Of a DNA stretch of 43,753 nt, positions 1-9,926 are shown one piece after another; the first letter of the stretch is position 1; every line of letters begins with the position of its first letter. Under the pieces are notes generated by a model. It did no database searches, was not told the DNA's origin, and saw nothing but the letters and a program-made list of their open reading frames with translations. The stretch covers positions 1 through 43,753 of the forward strand of contig NZ_JALKFX010000077.1 of the NCBI RefSeq assembly GCF_023243045.1. Reading direction: 5' to 3'. Both the position numbers and the translations under genes were made by a program. This DNA is from Frankia sp. AgB32 (GTDB taxonomy: Bacteria; Actinomycetota; Actinomycetes; Frankiales; Frankiaceae).

Positions 1-100
1 GGGGGGGGGGCCCCCGGGGGGGCGCCCGCCCACGGCGGGGGGGGCGCCCCCCCCCCCCCCCCGGGCGGCCCCCGGGGGGGGCGGGGGCCCCCCGCCCCGC
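1..100. other. G/C homopolymer contig end, probable artefact
   Basis: The first ~100 bases consist almost entirely of runs of G and C with no A or T over long stretches. No gene can be read through it. The other contig end (from about 43709) has the same character, which points to low-quality terminal base calls or assembly padding rather than biology. Any reading frame entering this block should be treated as broken. Confidence 0.85.
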
Positions 101-244
101 CCGACGGCCTGGCGGGCGGTCGGCCCAACTCGGGCGGAGATGGTCTGCGGCGGCCTGGTAGAAGGCCGTCGCGGACTCCTGCGGCACCCTCATGGCGAGC
201 GCGAAGGCCCAGCGCGGCCGATTGTCGGAGGGCCGTGGCGTCAA
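101..244 (-). CDS. possible partial CDS, N-terminal part only, unknown function
   Basis: On the minus strand a frame opens at TTG 244-242, overlapping the TGA stop (243-241) of the SnoaL-like gene, a typical translational-coupling arrangement. It reads through about 45 residues, including WAFALAMRVPQESATAFYQA, before running into the homopolymer contig end, so the gene would be cut off 3'. The composition looks protein-like rather than Arg/Pro-rich shadow, but no family is recognisable. The start codon and even the reality of the gene are uncertain. Confidence 0.3.
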
Positions 245-678
245 CCGGCCGTGAGCGCGGCGGCGAGCTCCGTGGTTCTGCCGAGCAGCCGTGCGGCGGC
301 GATCGGATCCATGTAGTCCTGGTAGGACACGATCTCGCCGTCGCGAACGCGGATCACGCCGAGTGCCCGGAACCGGTACGGCTGACCGGTGACGACGGAT
401 CGCCCATAGTGCTCGATCTCGGTGACGACCACCTCCGGATCGTCGGTCTCGCGGACAAGCGCCTCGACGCCGTTCATCTCGAACGCGTCCCGTGGCGCCG
501 GGGCGGCGGCGAAGTAGCTCCGGATCGCCTCCCTGCCGCGTAGCTCCCGAGGCTGGCCGGGCATCGCGAAGGGGTATTCCAGCACGCCGTCTCGGGCGAA
601 CAGGTCCGAGAAGACCACACCCTCACCTGCCACCATGCGACGCACCTGTTCCACGACCTCGCGCGGGCTGCTCGCCAT
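241..678 (-). CDS. SnoaL-like / NTF2-fold protein
   Basis: A 145-residue protein of the SnoaL/NTF2-like superfamily, small alpha+beta-barrel proteins that act as cyclases, isomerases, hydrolases or ligand binders. Family-type features are an early helix followed by FARDGVLEYPFAMPG, a central GREAIRSYF segment, and late strands with VVTEIEHYGRSVVTGQPY and IVSYQDYMDPIAAARLL near the C terminus. The ATG at 678 is chosen because GGAGGG lies just upstream; an upstream extension to 795 would run through the TetR promoter and coding region. It is divergent from the TetR gene at 752, a common regulator/target layout. The substrate cannot be told from sequence. Confidence 0.8.
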   Translation of the reverse strand: MASSPREVVEQVRRMVAGEGVVFSDLFARDGVLEYPFAMPGQPRELRGREAIRSYFAAAPAPRDAFEMNGVEALVRETDDPEVVVTEIEHYGRSVVTGQPYRFRALGVIRVRDGEIVSYQDYMDPIAAARLLGRTTELAAALTAG

Positions 679-751
679 GCGCCCTCCAGTAAAATCGGAA
701 CGGTGGACCCGGTTAGAGAATACGGAACGCACGCCCCGGTTGGCAACGGGC

Positions 752-1300
752 GTGGCTGACCCCGATCCGCCGCTGCGGGCTGATGCCCGCCGCAACCGGC
801 AGCGGGTGCTGCAGGCGGCGCGCGAGGTGTTCGCCGAATCCGGCTTCGGTGCACCGCTGGACGAGATCGCCGCGCGTGCCGGCGTCGGAGCAGGTACCGT
901 CTACCGGCATTTCGCCACGAAGGAAGCCCTGTTCGAAGCTGTCGCCACCGCCCGCGTCGCCGACCTCGTCGCCAGCGCCCAGCGCCTGGCCACCCGTGCC
1001 GACCCTGGTGCCGCCTTCTTCGACTTCCTCGCCCAGCTGGGTGCCGAGGCCGAGGCCAAGCGGGACACCTCCGACGCGATCGCCGTGCCGGGCGCGTTGC
1101 GGGACACCATGCAGGACGCACTCTCCCTCCTGCTCAGCCGCGCTCGGCAGGCAGGAGCAGTGCGTCCGGAGGTCACCACGGCCGACCTGATCTCGATCAT
1201 CAAGGGCCTGCTCATCGCCGCCCACGACGACGCCGAGCCGGGCCGGCCCGCACGCCTGCTGACCATCGTGATCGCCGGACTGCGAACGGACCGACCCTGA
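752..1300 (+). CDS. TetR/AcrR family transcriptional regulator
   Basis: A DNA-binding repressor-type protein of about 182 residues. The N-terminal TetR helix-turn-helix is clear: RQRVLQAAREVFAESGFG, then DEIAARAGVGAGTVYRHFAT and KEALFEAV. The C-terminal ligand-binding part is helical, Ala/Leu-rich and not diagnostic. The start is uncertain: GTG 752 is used because the frame opened at 635 would overlap the divergent SnoaL-like gene; TTG 740 is an alternative. An imperfect palindrome, CCCGGTTGGCAACGGG at 736-751, abuts the start and could be its operator. Likely target by position: itself and the SnoaL-like gene. Confidence 0.85.
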   Translation: MADPDPPLRADARRNRQRVLQAAREVFAESGFGAPLDEIAARAGVGAGTVYRHFATKEALFEAVATARVADLVASAQRLATRADPGAAFFDFLAQLGAEAEAKRDTSDAIAVPGALRDTMQDALSLLLSRARQAGAVRPEVTTADLISIIKGLLIAAHDDAEPGRPARLLTIVIAGLRTDRP

Positions 1301-1549
1301 CCTGACGGGTATCAGCGCACCGGCTCGCCACCGGGCCGGTGCGGCACGGCCTGGCCCGGTCGGGCCGACGGCGGTGGCCGCCCAGGGTCGTTGCGGGCCG
1401 GGGCGGTCGTAACGGCACGGGTGTTGCGGGTCGAAGGTCCCTGGGCGCCGCGACGACGCCGGCCGAAGATCAGAGGAGACGAACCATCTGCGGCTGTGTC
1501 ACGGCCGTGCGGGGCGGTGCCGGCCGGCAGTCAGGAGGGAGGACATCCG
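1301..1549 (+). other. intergenic region with regulatory potential
   Basis: No credible gene is visible between the TetR stop and the small CBS-like ORF. The region holds a G/C-rich spacer and the palindrome at 1428-1441 described separately. It ends in a strong purine-rich ribosome-binding site at about 1533-1543. Confidence 0.6.
1424..1445. promoter_or_regulatory. DosR/DevR-like palindrome (tentative)
   Basis: The core GGGTCGAAGGTCCC (1428-1441) is a GGG-N8-CCC dyad resembling the actinobacterial DosR/DevR box (consensus core GGGACTNNNGTCCC, flanked by TT/AA). The right half GGTCCC fits well and the left half GGGTC less well. Position supports it: about 100 bp upstream of a CBS-like N terminus and a DevS-like GAF kinase. 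In mycobacteria CBS-domain and DevS/DosT genes are linked to DosR. This is inference from similarity and context. Confidence 0.3.
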
Positions 1550-3485
<1,936 letters not shown>

Positions 3486-3549
3486 CCAGCGGACCTCCGC
3501 GGAGCGGTCCCGCGCGGCAGGCCGCACCGCACAGCGGGCACCGCCCGGG

Positions 3550-4923
3550 TCAGGCCGCGCCGCTGCCCGCCGCCGCACCGGACACCGCGGCCGCGTCCGA
3601 GTCGGCGGCCACCTCCCGGTAGTCATCGGCGCAGGGATCTTCCTGGCGGCCCTGCCCTGCCGGGTCACCGCTCCGACCGGACTCGGCCGTGGCCCCCGCC
3701 GCACCGGCGGACCCGCTGCCGACCGCGGCGACGGCGGGCGCCGCCGCGCCGGTCTGGGCAGCACCGGTCTGGGCAGCACCGGTCTGGGCAGCACCGGGCT
3801 GCATGCTGGCGGCGGCTATCGCGCGCTGCGCGGCCTGCATCATCGGCAGCGGCCGCCCGCTGGCCGCGCGCCGCGCGGTCAACCGCAGGTAGTGAGGCCG
3901 CCCGAGCGCCGTGAGCAGCGCGCCCGCCGCCGCGTAGCCGCCGATGACGAGCGCGCCCCGACCCACCCCTGGGCCGACGCCGTAGACGACGTCGCGCAGC
4001 ACGTCGAGCAGGCCGGTCGCGAAGACGTAGGGATGCAGCGCCCGGAACGGCTCGGGCAGGAACGAGACCGGATACGCCCCGCCCGACGACGGGACACTGA
4101 GGAACACGAATATGATCATCGCCGCGCCACTGACGAACCGGCCGAAGAAGTACGCGAGCCCGTTGACGAGCAGCCCCACGGCCAGCGCGGCGGCGAAGCC
4201 CAGCAACCACAGCTGCGGGAAGTGCCCGTGCACCGCGCCGAGGACGGGCCCGACGAACAGGGCGCCGAGCCCGGAGAGCACGAACCCGGAGCCGGCGATG
4301 ATGCCGAGCCGCACCCGGTGGCGCAGCGCCGCACCCATCGTCCCGACGAACATCCCCACCATGTAGGCCGGGATCGTCCACAGCAGCGCGCCGTAGAACA
4401 GCGACGTGCCGTAGGCGTCGTGTTTCGGCAGCGGGGCGAGATCGTCGACGGCGAGGGTCGTCCCCTCCGCCGCCGCGACCGGCGCGAAGCTCTGCCGGGC
4501 GACCTGGGCGAGTTGGAACTGCTCGGCGCTGGTGAGCATGAGCCGGGCCGGGGTGCTCGCGGACCCCGGGGTGAAGACCGCCGCCAGGTCACCGCTGCGC
4601 AGGTCAGCGCGGACCTCGTCCACCGAGCCGACCGTGGACACGGCCAGCACCCCGCCCGAGGCGTCCTGCAGCCGCTGCGCGAACGTGTCCGCCGCGGCGC
4701 CGGTGCCGACCACGGCGACCGGGATGTCGCGCGGGTTCGGCTGGTGGAAGGCGTTGATGTAGCACAGGCAGAAGGCCAGCACGAACAGCAACGGGAGCCA
4801 GAGCTGCAGGCCGATCATCTGCGCGGCGGCGGGCAGCCGCGAGTACGTCGCTCGGTACCGCGCCCACGGGCCGAGCCGGGTCGCAGACGTGTCGCCGCCG
4901 GATGCTGCGGCTTGCACGGTCAT
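3550..4923 (-). CDS. ABC-2/YhgE-like membrane protein with repetitive C-terminal tail
   Basis: A 457-residue integral membrane protein. One N-terminal transmembrane segment (about 38-60, LQLWLPLLFVLAFCLCYINA) is followed by a 110-residue loop with PVAVVGTGAAADTFAQRL and DLRSGDLAAVFTPG, then a cluster of about five to six membrane segments (about 170-345). This is the layout of ABC-2-type permeases of the YhgE/Pip group, which export small molecules or act as accessory export proteins. The last ~110 residues are low-complexity Ala/Gly/Thr/Gln with three identical 15-bp repeats (3751-3795). No ATPase is adjacent. The divergent TetR gene and the palindromes between them suggest TetR-controlled drug or lipid export, which is inference. 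Confidence 0.75.
   Translation of the reverse strand: MTVQAAASGGDTSATRLGPWARYRATYSRLPAAAQMIGLQLWLPLLFVLAFCLCYINAFHQPNPRDIPVAVVGTGAAADTFAQRLQDASGGVLAVSTVGSVDEVRADLRSGDLAAVFTPGSASTPARLMLTSAEQFQLAQVARQSFAPVAAAEGTTLAVDDLAPLPKHDAYGTSLFYGALLWTIPAYMVGMFVGTMGAALRHRVRLGIIAGSGFVLSGLGALFVGPVLGAVHGHFPQLWLLGFAAALAVGLLVNGLAYFFGRFVSGAAMIIFVFLSVPSSGGAYPVSFLPEPFRALHPYVFATGLLDVLRDVVYGVGPGVGRGALVIGGYAAAGALLTALGRPHYLRLTARRAASGRPLPMMQAAQRAIAAASMQPGAAQTGAAQTGAAQTGAAAPAVAAVGSGSAGAAGATAESGRSGDPAGQGRQEDPCADDYREVAADSDAAAVSGAAAGSGAA
3751..3795 (-). repeat. 3 x 15-bp in-frame tandem repeat in the permease tail
   Basis: Three perfect copies of GGTCTGGGCAGCACC (plus-strand reading) encode a repeated five-residue unit (GAAQT) in the cytoplasmic tail of the ABC-2-like protein. 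Repeat number could change by slippage without breaking the frame. Confidence 0.9.
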
Positions 4924-4978
4924 GTGCCACCTCTCACGTGGGCGTGCGGGTCGATCCAGTGTCGGACTCTAGCCCGAA

Positions 4979-5016
4979 AGTGAGACTCAGTCCAAATTTC
5001 GGGCCGAAATCTCACT
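4979..5016. promoter_or_regulatory. nested palindromes, probable TetR operator
   Basis: Between the ABC-2-like gene (start 4923, minus) and the TetR gene (start 5034, plus) lie two nested symmetric elements: a perfect 7+1+7 palindrome ATTTCGGGCCGAAAT at 4996-5010, and flanking inverted arms AGTGAGA (4979-4985) and TCTCACT (5010-5016). The symmetry is seen directly. The assignment as the operator of the adjacent TetR protein, controlling both genes, is inferred from position. Confidence 0.65.
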
Positions 5017-5033
5017 GGTGGTACCCTGGCTCC

Positions 5034-5666
5034 ATGGCCAGAAACTCCGCGCCGTCACCCGCCGGGTCCGGCGCGGCCGTTGCCGGCGGCGACCTGCGCA
5101 GCCGCACCCGGCGCGCCCTGCAGGCGGAGATCATGGCCGTCGCGTTCGACCTGTTCGACCAGCAGGGCTTCGAGGCGACCACCATCAACCAGATCGCCGA
5201 GCGCGCCGGCCTGTCCCGCAGCAGCTTCTTCCGCTACTTCGCCACCAAGGAGGACGTCGTCCTGCTCGGTATCGAGGAGCGCGGCCTGCACCTGCGCGAC
5301 ACGCTCGCCGCCCGACCGGTCGACGAGTCGCCATGGCAGGCGCTGCGCGAGGCGTTGCGGCTCATCGCGACCGAAAGCGCGGCCAACCCCGAGCGAACCC
5401 TGCGGCTGTCCCGGATGATGGCCGTCACCCCGTCGCTGCAGGCCCGCCAGTTTCAGCGGGAGCATGGCTGGCAGCGGCTGCTCACCCCCGAGCTGGCCCG
5501 CCGGCTCGGCCCCGCCGCGGCGGGCGCCGTCGATCCCCGGCCCGGCGCGCTGGCCTCCGCGGCGCTCGGCTGCTACCACGCCGCCATGACGGCGTGGCGG
5601 GAGTCCGACGGCCACGCCGACCTGCCCGCACTGCTCGACCAGGCGATGCACGCCCTCGTCAGCTAG
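5034..5666 (+). CDS. TetR/AcrR family transcriptional regulator
   Basis: A 210-residue TetR regulator. HTH: QAEIMAVAFDLFDQQGFEAT, then INQIAERAGLSRSSFFRYF and TKEDVVLLG. The C-terminal half contains LRLSRMMAVTPSLQARQFQR followed by an Ala-rich helical domain, resembling the TetR subgroup with a MftR-like C-terminal domain. ATG 5034 is preferred to upstream starts because it lies just after the operator-like palindromes and is followed by a normal disordered N terminus. It is divergent from the ABC-2-like gene and probably represses it and itself. Its stop codon (5664-5666) directly abuts the left end of the IS-bounded segment, so the last residues could have been altered by that insertion. 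Confidence 0.88.
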   Translation: MARNSAPSPAGSGAAVAGGDLRSRTRRALQAEIMAVAFDLFDQQGFEATTINQIAERAGLSRSSFFRYFATKEDVVLLGIEERGLHLRDTLAARPVDESPWQALREALRLIATESAANPERTLRLSRMMAVTPSLQARQFQREHGWQRLLTPELARRLGPAAAGAVDPRPGALASAALGCYHAAMTAWRESDGHADLPALLDQAMHALVS

Positions 5667-5681
5667 CCCCGTCTTCCGCAC
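5665..5681 (+). repeat. left terminal inverted repeat of the IS-bounded segment
   Basis: AGCCCCGTCTTCCGCAC at 5665-5681 is the exact reverse complement of 11806-11822. The probable true IS end is CCCCGTC at 5667, since the first two bases belong to the TetR stop codon. The match is 17 of 17. Confidence 0.85.
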
Positions 5682-5719
5682 GTGCGTGTGATGGGCTGGT
5701 TGCGTGATCTTTTGAGCTG

Positions 5720-6064
5720 GTGATGTTGCCGGGGCTGGTGCGGGGAGTGTCCGGGCTGGCACGGTTCGGGGCTGTGTCGGTGACGGTGGAGTACGGGCCT
5801 GCGAGCGTGGACAAGCCGCTCGGGGCGTTGCCGGTCGTGCGGGACTTCCTGGCGCGTTTGGACGTGGTCGGCACGGTTGATCGGCTCTGCCCGGTCCGTG
5901 ACGTCGCGCGTGTCACGCACGGCCAGGTGATCGCCGTGCTGATCGCGAACCGGTTGACGTCGCCGACCCCGCTGCTGCACGTCCAGGAATGGGCCAGGTC
6001 CTGGGCGGTCGAGGAGATGTTCGACATTGCGGCGGACGCGTTGAACGACGACCGGGTTGGCCGG
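5720..6064 (+). pseudogene. IS1634/IS4-like transposase, N-terminal fragment
   Basis: The frame starts at GTG 5720 (or ATG 5723) and reads as the N terminus of an IS1634-type transposase: VTVEYGPASVDKPLGALPVV, FLARLDVVGTVDRLCPV, THGQVIAVLIANRL, then TPLLHVQEWARSWAVEEMF and DALNDDRVGR. After about codon 115 the homology-like sequence stops and the frame continues through unrelated DNA that is the antisense of a sigma-factor gene. None of the catalytic DDE residues is present, so the fragment is inactive. Confidence 0.8.
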
Positions 6065-6073
6065 ACATGCGGG

Positions 6074-6187
6074 CAGATCCTCTCCGGCGGCCCAGTCGCC
6101 ACCCGAGAGCAGTACCGCGGTCAGGAGCAACCGCTCGGCCGCGGCTCCCATGAACGCCTCAAATGATCGTTCCTCATCCGCACGCAC
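6074..6187 (-). pseudogene. ECF sigma factor (SigE-like), N-terminal remnant
   Basis: From GTG 6187 on the minus strand the sequence reads RADEERSFEAFMGAAAERLL, then TAVLLSGGDWAAGEDL, the characteristic start of sigma-70 region 2 in the actinobacterial SigE family (x-F-x-x-F-x-x-A-R-x-x-x-L-x-x-x-A-x-L-L-x-G-D-x-x-x-A-E-D-L). After GEDL the frame enters the left IS fragment and loses identity. Only about 38 residues remain, without the rest of region 2 or any region 4, so it is non-functional. It marks a recombination or insertion breakpoint at about 6064-6074. Confidence 0.7.
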
Positions 6188-6641
6188 CCTCGGCTCCGAT
6201 CGGCTGGGGTCCTCGTCAACCTCGCCGGACCGCGGCCCTTCCGCCGGCCGGCCTCGTTCACGGTTCCAAACGCGCCCGGCCTACCCGGCTATGCGCCTGC
6301 TCCCCGAGCCCGCAGGGCCTCCTGGGGCGGGGCCGGATCTCGCGACAGCGCCCTGAACACCTCGTGGCGCATCGAATTCGCTGTCGGGCGAGCCGCGGAG
6401 GGCCTTTACCCACGTGCCGTAGAGCTTCGGTTCGTGTGGGTGGGATATGAGCAGGACTCGAGAAACATGCGGGTTCGGTCCGGGTCTTGTTGCGTCGGGC
6501 CGACCCGAGGCTGTTTTTCGCCGCGCGATCCTCGCCATTGCCTGACCGGGCCGGACGTAAGCGGCACAACAGCGGTGACGTATGGTCGGCGGTGTCCACA
6601 GCACGAATAGTCCCGTTATTAGGAGAGAACAGGTCCGGAGA
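6188..6641. other. gap between the sigma remnant and the beta-lactamase gene
   Basis: About 450 bp without a convincing gene. Reading frames on both strands are Arg/Pro/Gly-rich and lack family signatures. It presumably contains the upstream region of the lost sigma factor (left) and the promoter of the beta-lactamase gene (right; purine-rich AGGAGAG at about 6621 and CCGGAG just before the ATG). Confidence 0.5.
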
Positions 6642-7550
6642 ATGCCTCGTCCCACGTCTGACGCGTCCCGCCGTGCTGTGCTCGTCGCGGCGGCTCTCGC
6701 GCCCTTGGCGGCGTGCGCGGCCGACCATCCGATCTCCCCGCTGCCCGCGACCCGCACCACTGTCCGTCCCCCCGACACCGCGCGGTGGTTGGCACTCGAA
6801 CGTGAGCACAAGGCCCGCCTCGGCGTTTACGCCCTGACGACGGACACCGGCGCTGTCGTGGCCTACCGAGCGGATGAGCGTTTCGCGTTCTGCTCCACCT
6901 TCAAGGCCCTCGCGGCGGCGGCGGTGCTGCACAACAACCCGCTCAGCCACCTCGACAAGCTGGTCACCTATACGAAAGAAGATGTCAACTCCACCTCGCC
7001 GATCACGCCGGATCACGTCGCGACCGGAATGACGATCAGGCAGCTCTGTGACGCCGCCATCCGCTTCAGCGACGGCACGGCGGGCAACCTGCTGATGCGT
7101 GACCTCGGTGGTCCGGCGCAACTGACCGCGTATCTGCGCGGCCTCGGTGACACCGTCAGCAGCATGGACGACTACGAGCCCGAGCTGAACAGAAGGGCGC
7201 CCGAGGACCCACGCGACACGACGACTCCCCGCGCGATCGCGGCGGACTACTGAAGCCTGGTGCTCGGCGACGCACTGACGGCAGACAGACGTGCCCTGCT
7301 CACCGACTGGCTCAAAGGCAACCTGACCGGCTCGCACCGCATCCGAGCCGGGCTTCCCAAGGGATGGACGGCGGCCGACAAGACCGGAACAGGCGACTAC
7401 GGGCGGGCCAACGCTATCGCTGTCGTGTGGCCGCCCACAGGCGCGCCGCTCGCTATGGCCATCATGTCGGACCGCTCCGGGTACGACACCCCGGTCGACG
7501 AGTCGCTGATCGCCGAGGCGACAATCCAGATCATCGCCGATCTCAGCTAA
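6642..7550 (+). pseudogene. class A beta-lactamase with an internal TGA (Tat lipoprotein type)
   Basis: A 302-codon class A serine beta-lactamase reading frame interrupted only by TGA at 7251-7253 (codon 204); the same frame then continues to 7550. Twin arginines (10-11), a hydrophobic stretch and lipobox LAAC (Cys25) indicate a Tat-exported lipoprotein. Catalytic motifs are all present: STFK (85-88), SDG in place of SDN (143-145), E-P-E-L-N with general base Glu179, and KTG (247-249) after the stop. The stop precedes the KTG strand, so a truncated product should be inactive. The position is usually a charged residue followed by x-LVLGDAL, so a CGA-to-TGA change is plausible. No other lesion is visible, so it is either a recent mutation or a sequencing error. 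It lies inside the IS-bounded segment. Confidence 0.85.
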
Positions 7551-7677
7551 GGCGGGCCCGGAATGGTGCACCCCCTTCGTGACGCGCGCGTGCATCCGGA
7601 CACGCTCTCGCTTCGTCCGGCTCCCGTCAGCCGGCCTTCGGCCACGGTCCGAACTGCCCGAGCGGGAACGGCCTGGG

Positions 7678-8964
7678 TCACCCCGTGCGACCCGCGCCGG
7701 GAGTCCGCGTCACCCGGCCTGCTCGTAGTGCCGCGTCGGCGGTGATGGTCGGGGCGCCGGTTGGGGTGAGAGGCACGAGGACGAGCTGGCGGTCCGCGTG
7801 CGGCCAGGCCGCGGGCTGGCGTCGGGTCCAGGTGTGGAAGGCGAGCCACCAGCTGCCGTCGGCGGCGCGGAAGGGCTCGGCCCCGCCTGGGCCGACGCCC
7901 GCGTCGCCGGTGCGCAGCATCGGTTGGGGATTCTCGGTGCAGGGGCCGAGCGGCCCGGCGCACGCTGCGGTCCCGGTCGCGTAGGTGGGGCTGTGCCAGT
8001 CCCCGGCGGAGTAGAACAGCGTGAACGTCCCGTCCCGGGCCAGCATTGCCGGGCCTTCGACGACGCCGTCCTGCCAGGGCAGGTCCGGTCCCAGAAGCCG
8101 GGCCGGTGTGCCGACCAGCGAACGGCCGTCAGCGCTGAGCCGCTGCGCCCAGAGGGCCGGGGTGGTTCCGGGTCGGATTCCCTCGCTTTTCCAGGTCAGG
8201 TAGCGCTCGCCGCCGTCCGAGAAGGGGCTCGGGTCGATGCTGCCGCCCTCGCTCTCCTGGCAGATCAGCGGTCCGGTGGAGGAGTCCGTGAACGGGCCGG
8301 CGGGGCCGGTCGCGTGCGCGACCGAGACGCACTCGATCCCGAGCGCCGCGACGCGGGTCGCGTAGTACAGGTCGTACCCGTCGTCGACGGCGGACACCGC
8401 CGGAGCCCAGGTGGTGAGGCCGGTGTCCGCGGCCCAGCCGGGCAGCGTCGGCAGGGCATCCCCCACTCGGTTCCAGGCCCTCAGGTCGGTGCTGCTCAAC
8501 ACCGGTACGTTGCCGCCTGCCTCGGTGTTCGTGCCGTACGCGTAGCTCACGGCGCCGACGGTGAGCACGTAGGGGTCGGCGAGGTCGGAACCGAGGACGG
8601 CGATGACGTTGCGGTCGGCCGTCGCGGTGTCGGCACCGGACCCGCCGGTGTCACCGGACGGTCTCGGAAGGTCCGCGGGGTGCGGCACGGCAACGACGCT
8701 GGACCCGGCCCGGCCGGCAGGGACTCCCTCGACCAGCACGGCGGCGACCGCGAGGACGCCGGCGAGGGCGACCAGCACAGCGATCACACGGACCCGGCGG
8801 CGCCGCGGCCCCCTGCGCCCCTGGGGAAGGGGCGTCTCGGCGACGGGCTTCGGCGGCGGAGGCTGATCGGCCGCGAAGCCGGGCGCCGCGGCCGTGACGG
8901 GCGACCCGCCCCCGGCTGGATCACGGAACATTCCGGGGGACGTGGACTCGACCGGGGTTGACAC
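7678..8964 (-). CDS. membrane-anchored GH43-like glycoside hydrolase
   Basis: A 428-residue protein with a Pro/Arg-rich cytoplasmic N terminus, a single signal-anchor helix (about 60-78, VIAVLVALAGVLAVAAVLV), a short linker and an extracellular five-bladed beta-propeller domain. GH43-type residues are in order: Asp130 in SDLADPYVL (base), Asp244 in GSIDPSPF (pKa modulator) and Glu303 in DGVVEGPAML (acid); TWAPAV, YDLYYA and YLTWKSEG are typical propeller strands. GH43 enzymes cleave arabinan, xylan or related polysaccharides. GTG 8964 is chosen because GGAGA lies 6 nt upstream. It lies convergent to the beta-lactamase. Plant-polymer turnover would suit a plant-associated host, but the substrate is unknown. 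Confidence 0.78.
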   Translation of the reverse strand: MSTPVESTSPGMFRDPAGGGSPVTAAAPGFAADQPPPPKPVAETPLPQGRRGPRRRRVRVIAVLVALAGVLAVAAVLVEGVPAGRAGSSVVAVPHPADLPRPSGDTGGSGADTATADRNVIAVLGSDLADPYVLTVGAVSYAYGTNTEAGGNVPVLSSTDLRAWNRVGDALPTLPGWAADTGLTTWAPAVSAVDDGYDLYYATRVAALGIECVSVAHATGPAGPFTDSSTGPLICQESEGGSIDPSPFSDGGERYLTWKSEGIRPGTTPALWAQRLSADGRSLVGTPARLLGPDLPWQDGVVEGPAMLARDGTFTLFYSAGDWHSPTYATGTAACAGPLGPCTENPQPMLRTGDAGVGPGGAEPFRAADGSWWLAFHTWTRRQPAAWPHADRQLVLVPLTPTGAPTITADAALRAGRVTRTPGAGRTG

Positions 8965-9187
8965 AGCGGATCTCCAGACGCGGGAGGGGCATCGGGCGCC
9001 AGTGTCCGAACCTCCGATGTGGGCTCCGTGTGGACCGCGTGCGGGCAGCATTCGGCATGGAGCCCACCGGACCCGCCGCCGCCGTTGTGCTGAGCCGGGT
9101 CGTGGCAGGCTCAGGTGCGCTCGCTGGGCACTGTGGTCCGGGCCGTCGAGGAGCCGCTGGCCGAGCGCGGCCCTGACGTCGACCAGG

Positions 9188-9844
9188 TCACGATCTCCCG
9201 GGTCCGCTCTCGGGCTCGGGACTCACACCGAGGGCCGCATCGGGGTCGAGCCCGAACAGGAGCGCGACCCCCCGGGGGAAGACATCGTCGGGTACCGCGT
9301 CGTCATCGAACCAGCACTGGGCCTCGATCCCCCGCCGCAGCGCGATGAGCAGGGTGGCGAGGACGTCCGCGGGCTGTAGCAGGGTCATTCCGAGCCGGGC
9401 GGCCTGCTCGGCGATGCGGGCCGCGAGGTCAACCCGCGCCTGCCGGTAGCCCTCGGCGCCGACGGCTCGCAGCTCCGGCCGCCGCGCCATCACCAGGCGA
9501 GTCTCGCTGTCGAGCAGGAAGCGTGCACTTTCGTCGCGGCGGAGGCCGGCGTGCCAGCGTCTGAGCGCGGCCAGTGCCGCAGCCGGTGAATCCGCCTGCG
9601 CCATCAGGGCGCCCAGCTCGCGGTCCTCGTCGTCGCGCCAGCGGCGGTTGATCTCGAGAAGGACGGCGCCCTTGCTCGGGAAGTTCGCGTAGACCGCGCC
9701 CGTCGAGTAGCCAGCTTCCTCGGCGATCTCCGCGACGGACACCCCGGCGAAGCCCTTGGCCCGGAACAGCGCGTCGGCCGCCGCGAGGATGCGCGCCACG
9801 GTCTGTGCCCTGGACTCCTCCCGGCTCAGGCGTGTGCGTTCCAT
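9188..9844 (-). CDS. TetR/AcrR family transcriptional regulator
   Basis: A complete 218-residue TetR protein. The N-terminal HTH is textbook: RILAAADALFRAKGFAGVSV, then AEIAEEAGYSTGAVYANFPS and KGAVLLEI. The C-terminal part contains ETRLVMARRPELRAVGAEGY and a Leu/Ala-rich helix bundle. The ATG at 9844 gives an N terminus of normal length. It is divergent from the secreted hydrolase at 9993 with a ~150-bp region between them that holds two identical 9-bp direct repeats, so the hydrolase and the regulator itself are the expected targets. The gene downstream on the same strand (GH43-like, start 8964) is more than 200 bp away. Confidence 0.9.
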   Translation of the reverse strand: MERTRLSREESRAQTVARILAAADALFRAKGFAGVSVAEIAEEAGYSTGAVYANFPSKGAVLLEINRRWRDDEDRELGALMAQADSPAAALAALRRWHAGLRRDESARFLLDSETRLVMARRPELRAVGAEGYRQARVDLAARIAEQAARLGMTLLQPADVLATLLIALRRGIEAQCWFDDDAVPDDVFPRGVALLFGLDPDAALGVSPEPESGPGRS

Positions 9845-9926
9845 CGACCGAATCTAGGCGATCCCGGTCCGAGTTCGGCCGAGCCGTCACGGCCAGCCGC
9901 CGCCCGGGAGCCCAAGCCCTCCCCTC

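Noticed and set aside
1-100. G-runs as telomere or G-quadruplex element
   Set aside because: Both contig ends show the same irregular G and C homopolymers without a repeat unit; artefact is the better explanation.
7251-7253. Selenocysteine or programmed readthrough at the beta-lactamase TGA
   Set aside because: No family precedent for selenocysteine at this site, no obvious structure following and no CTA context after the TGA; mutation or error is simpler.
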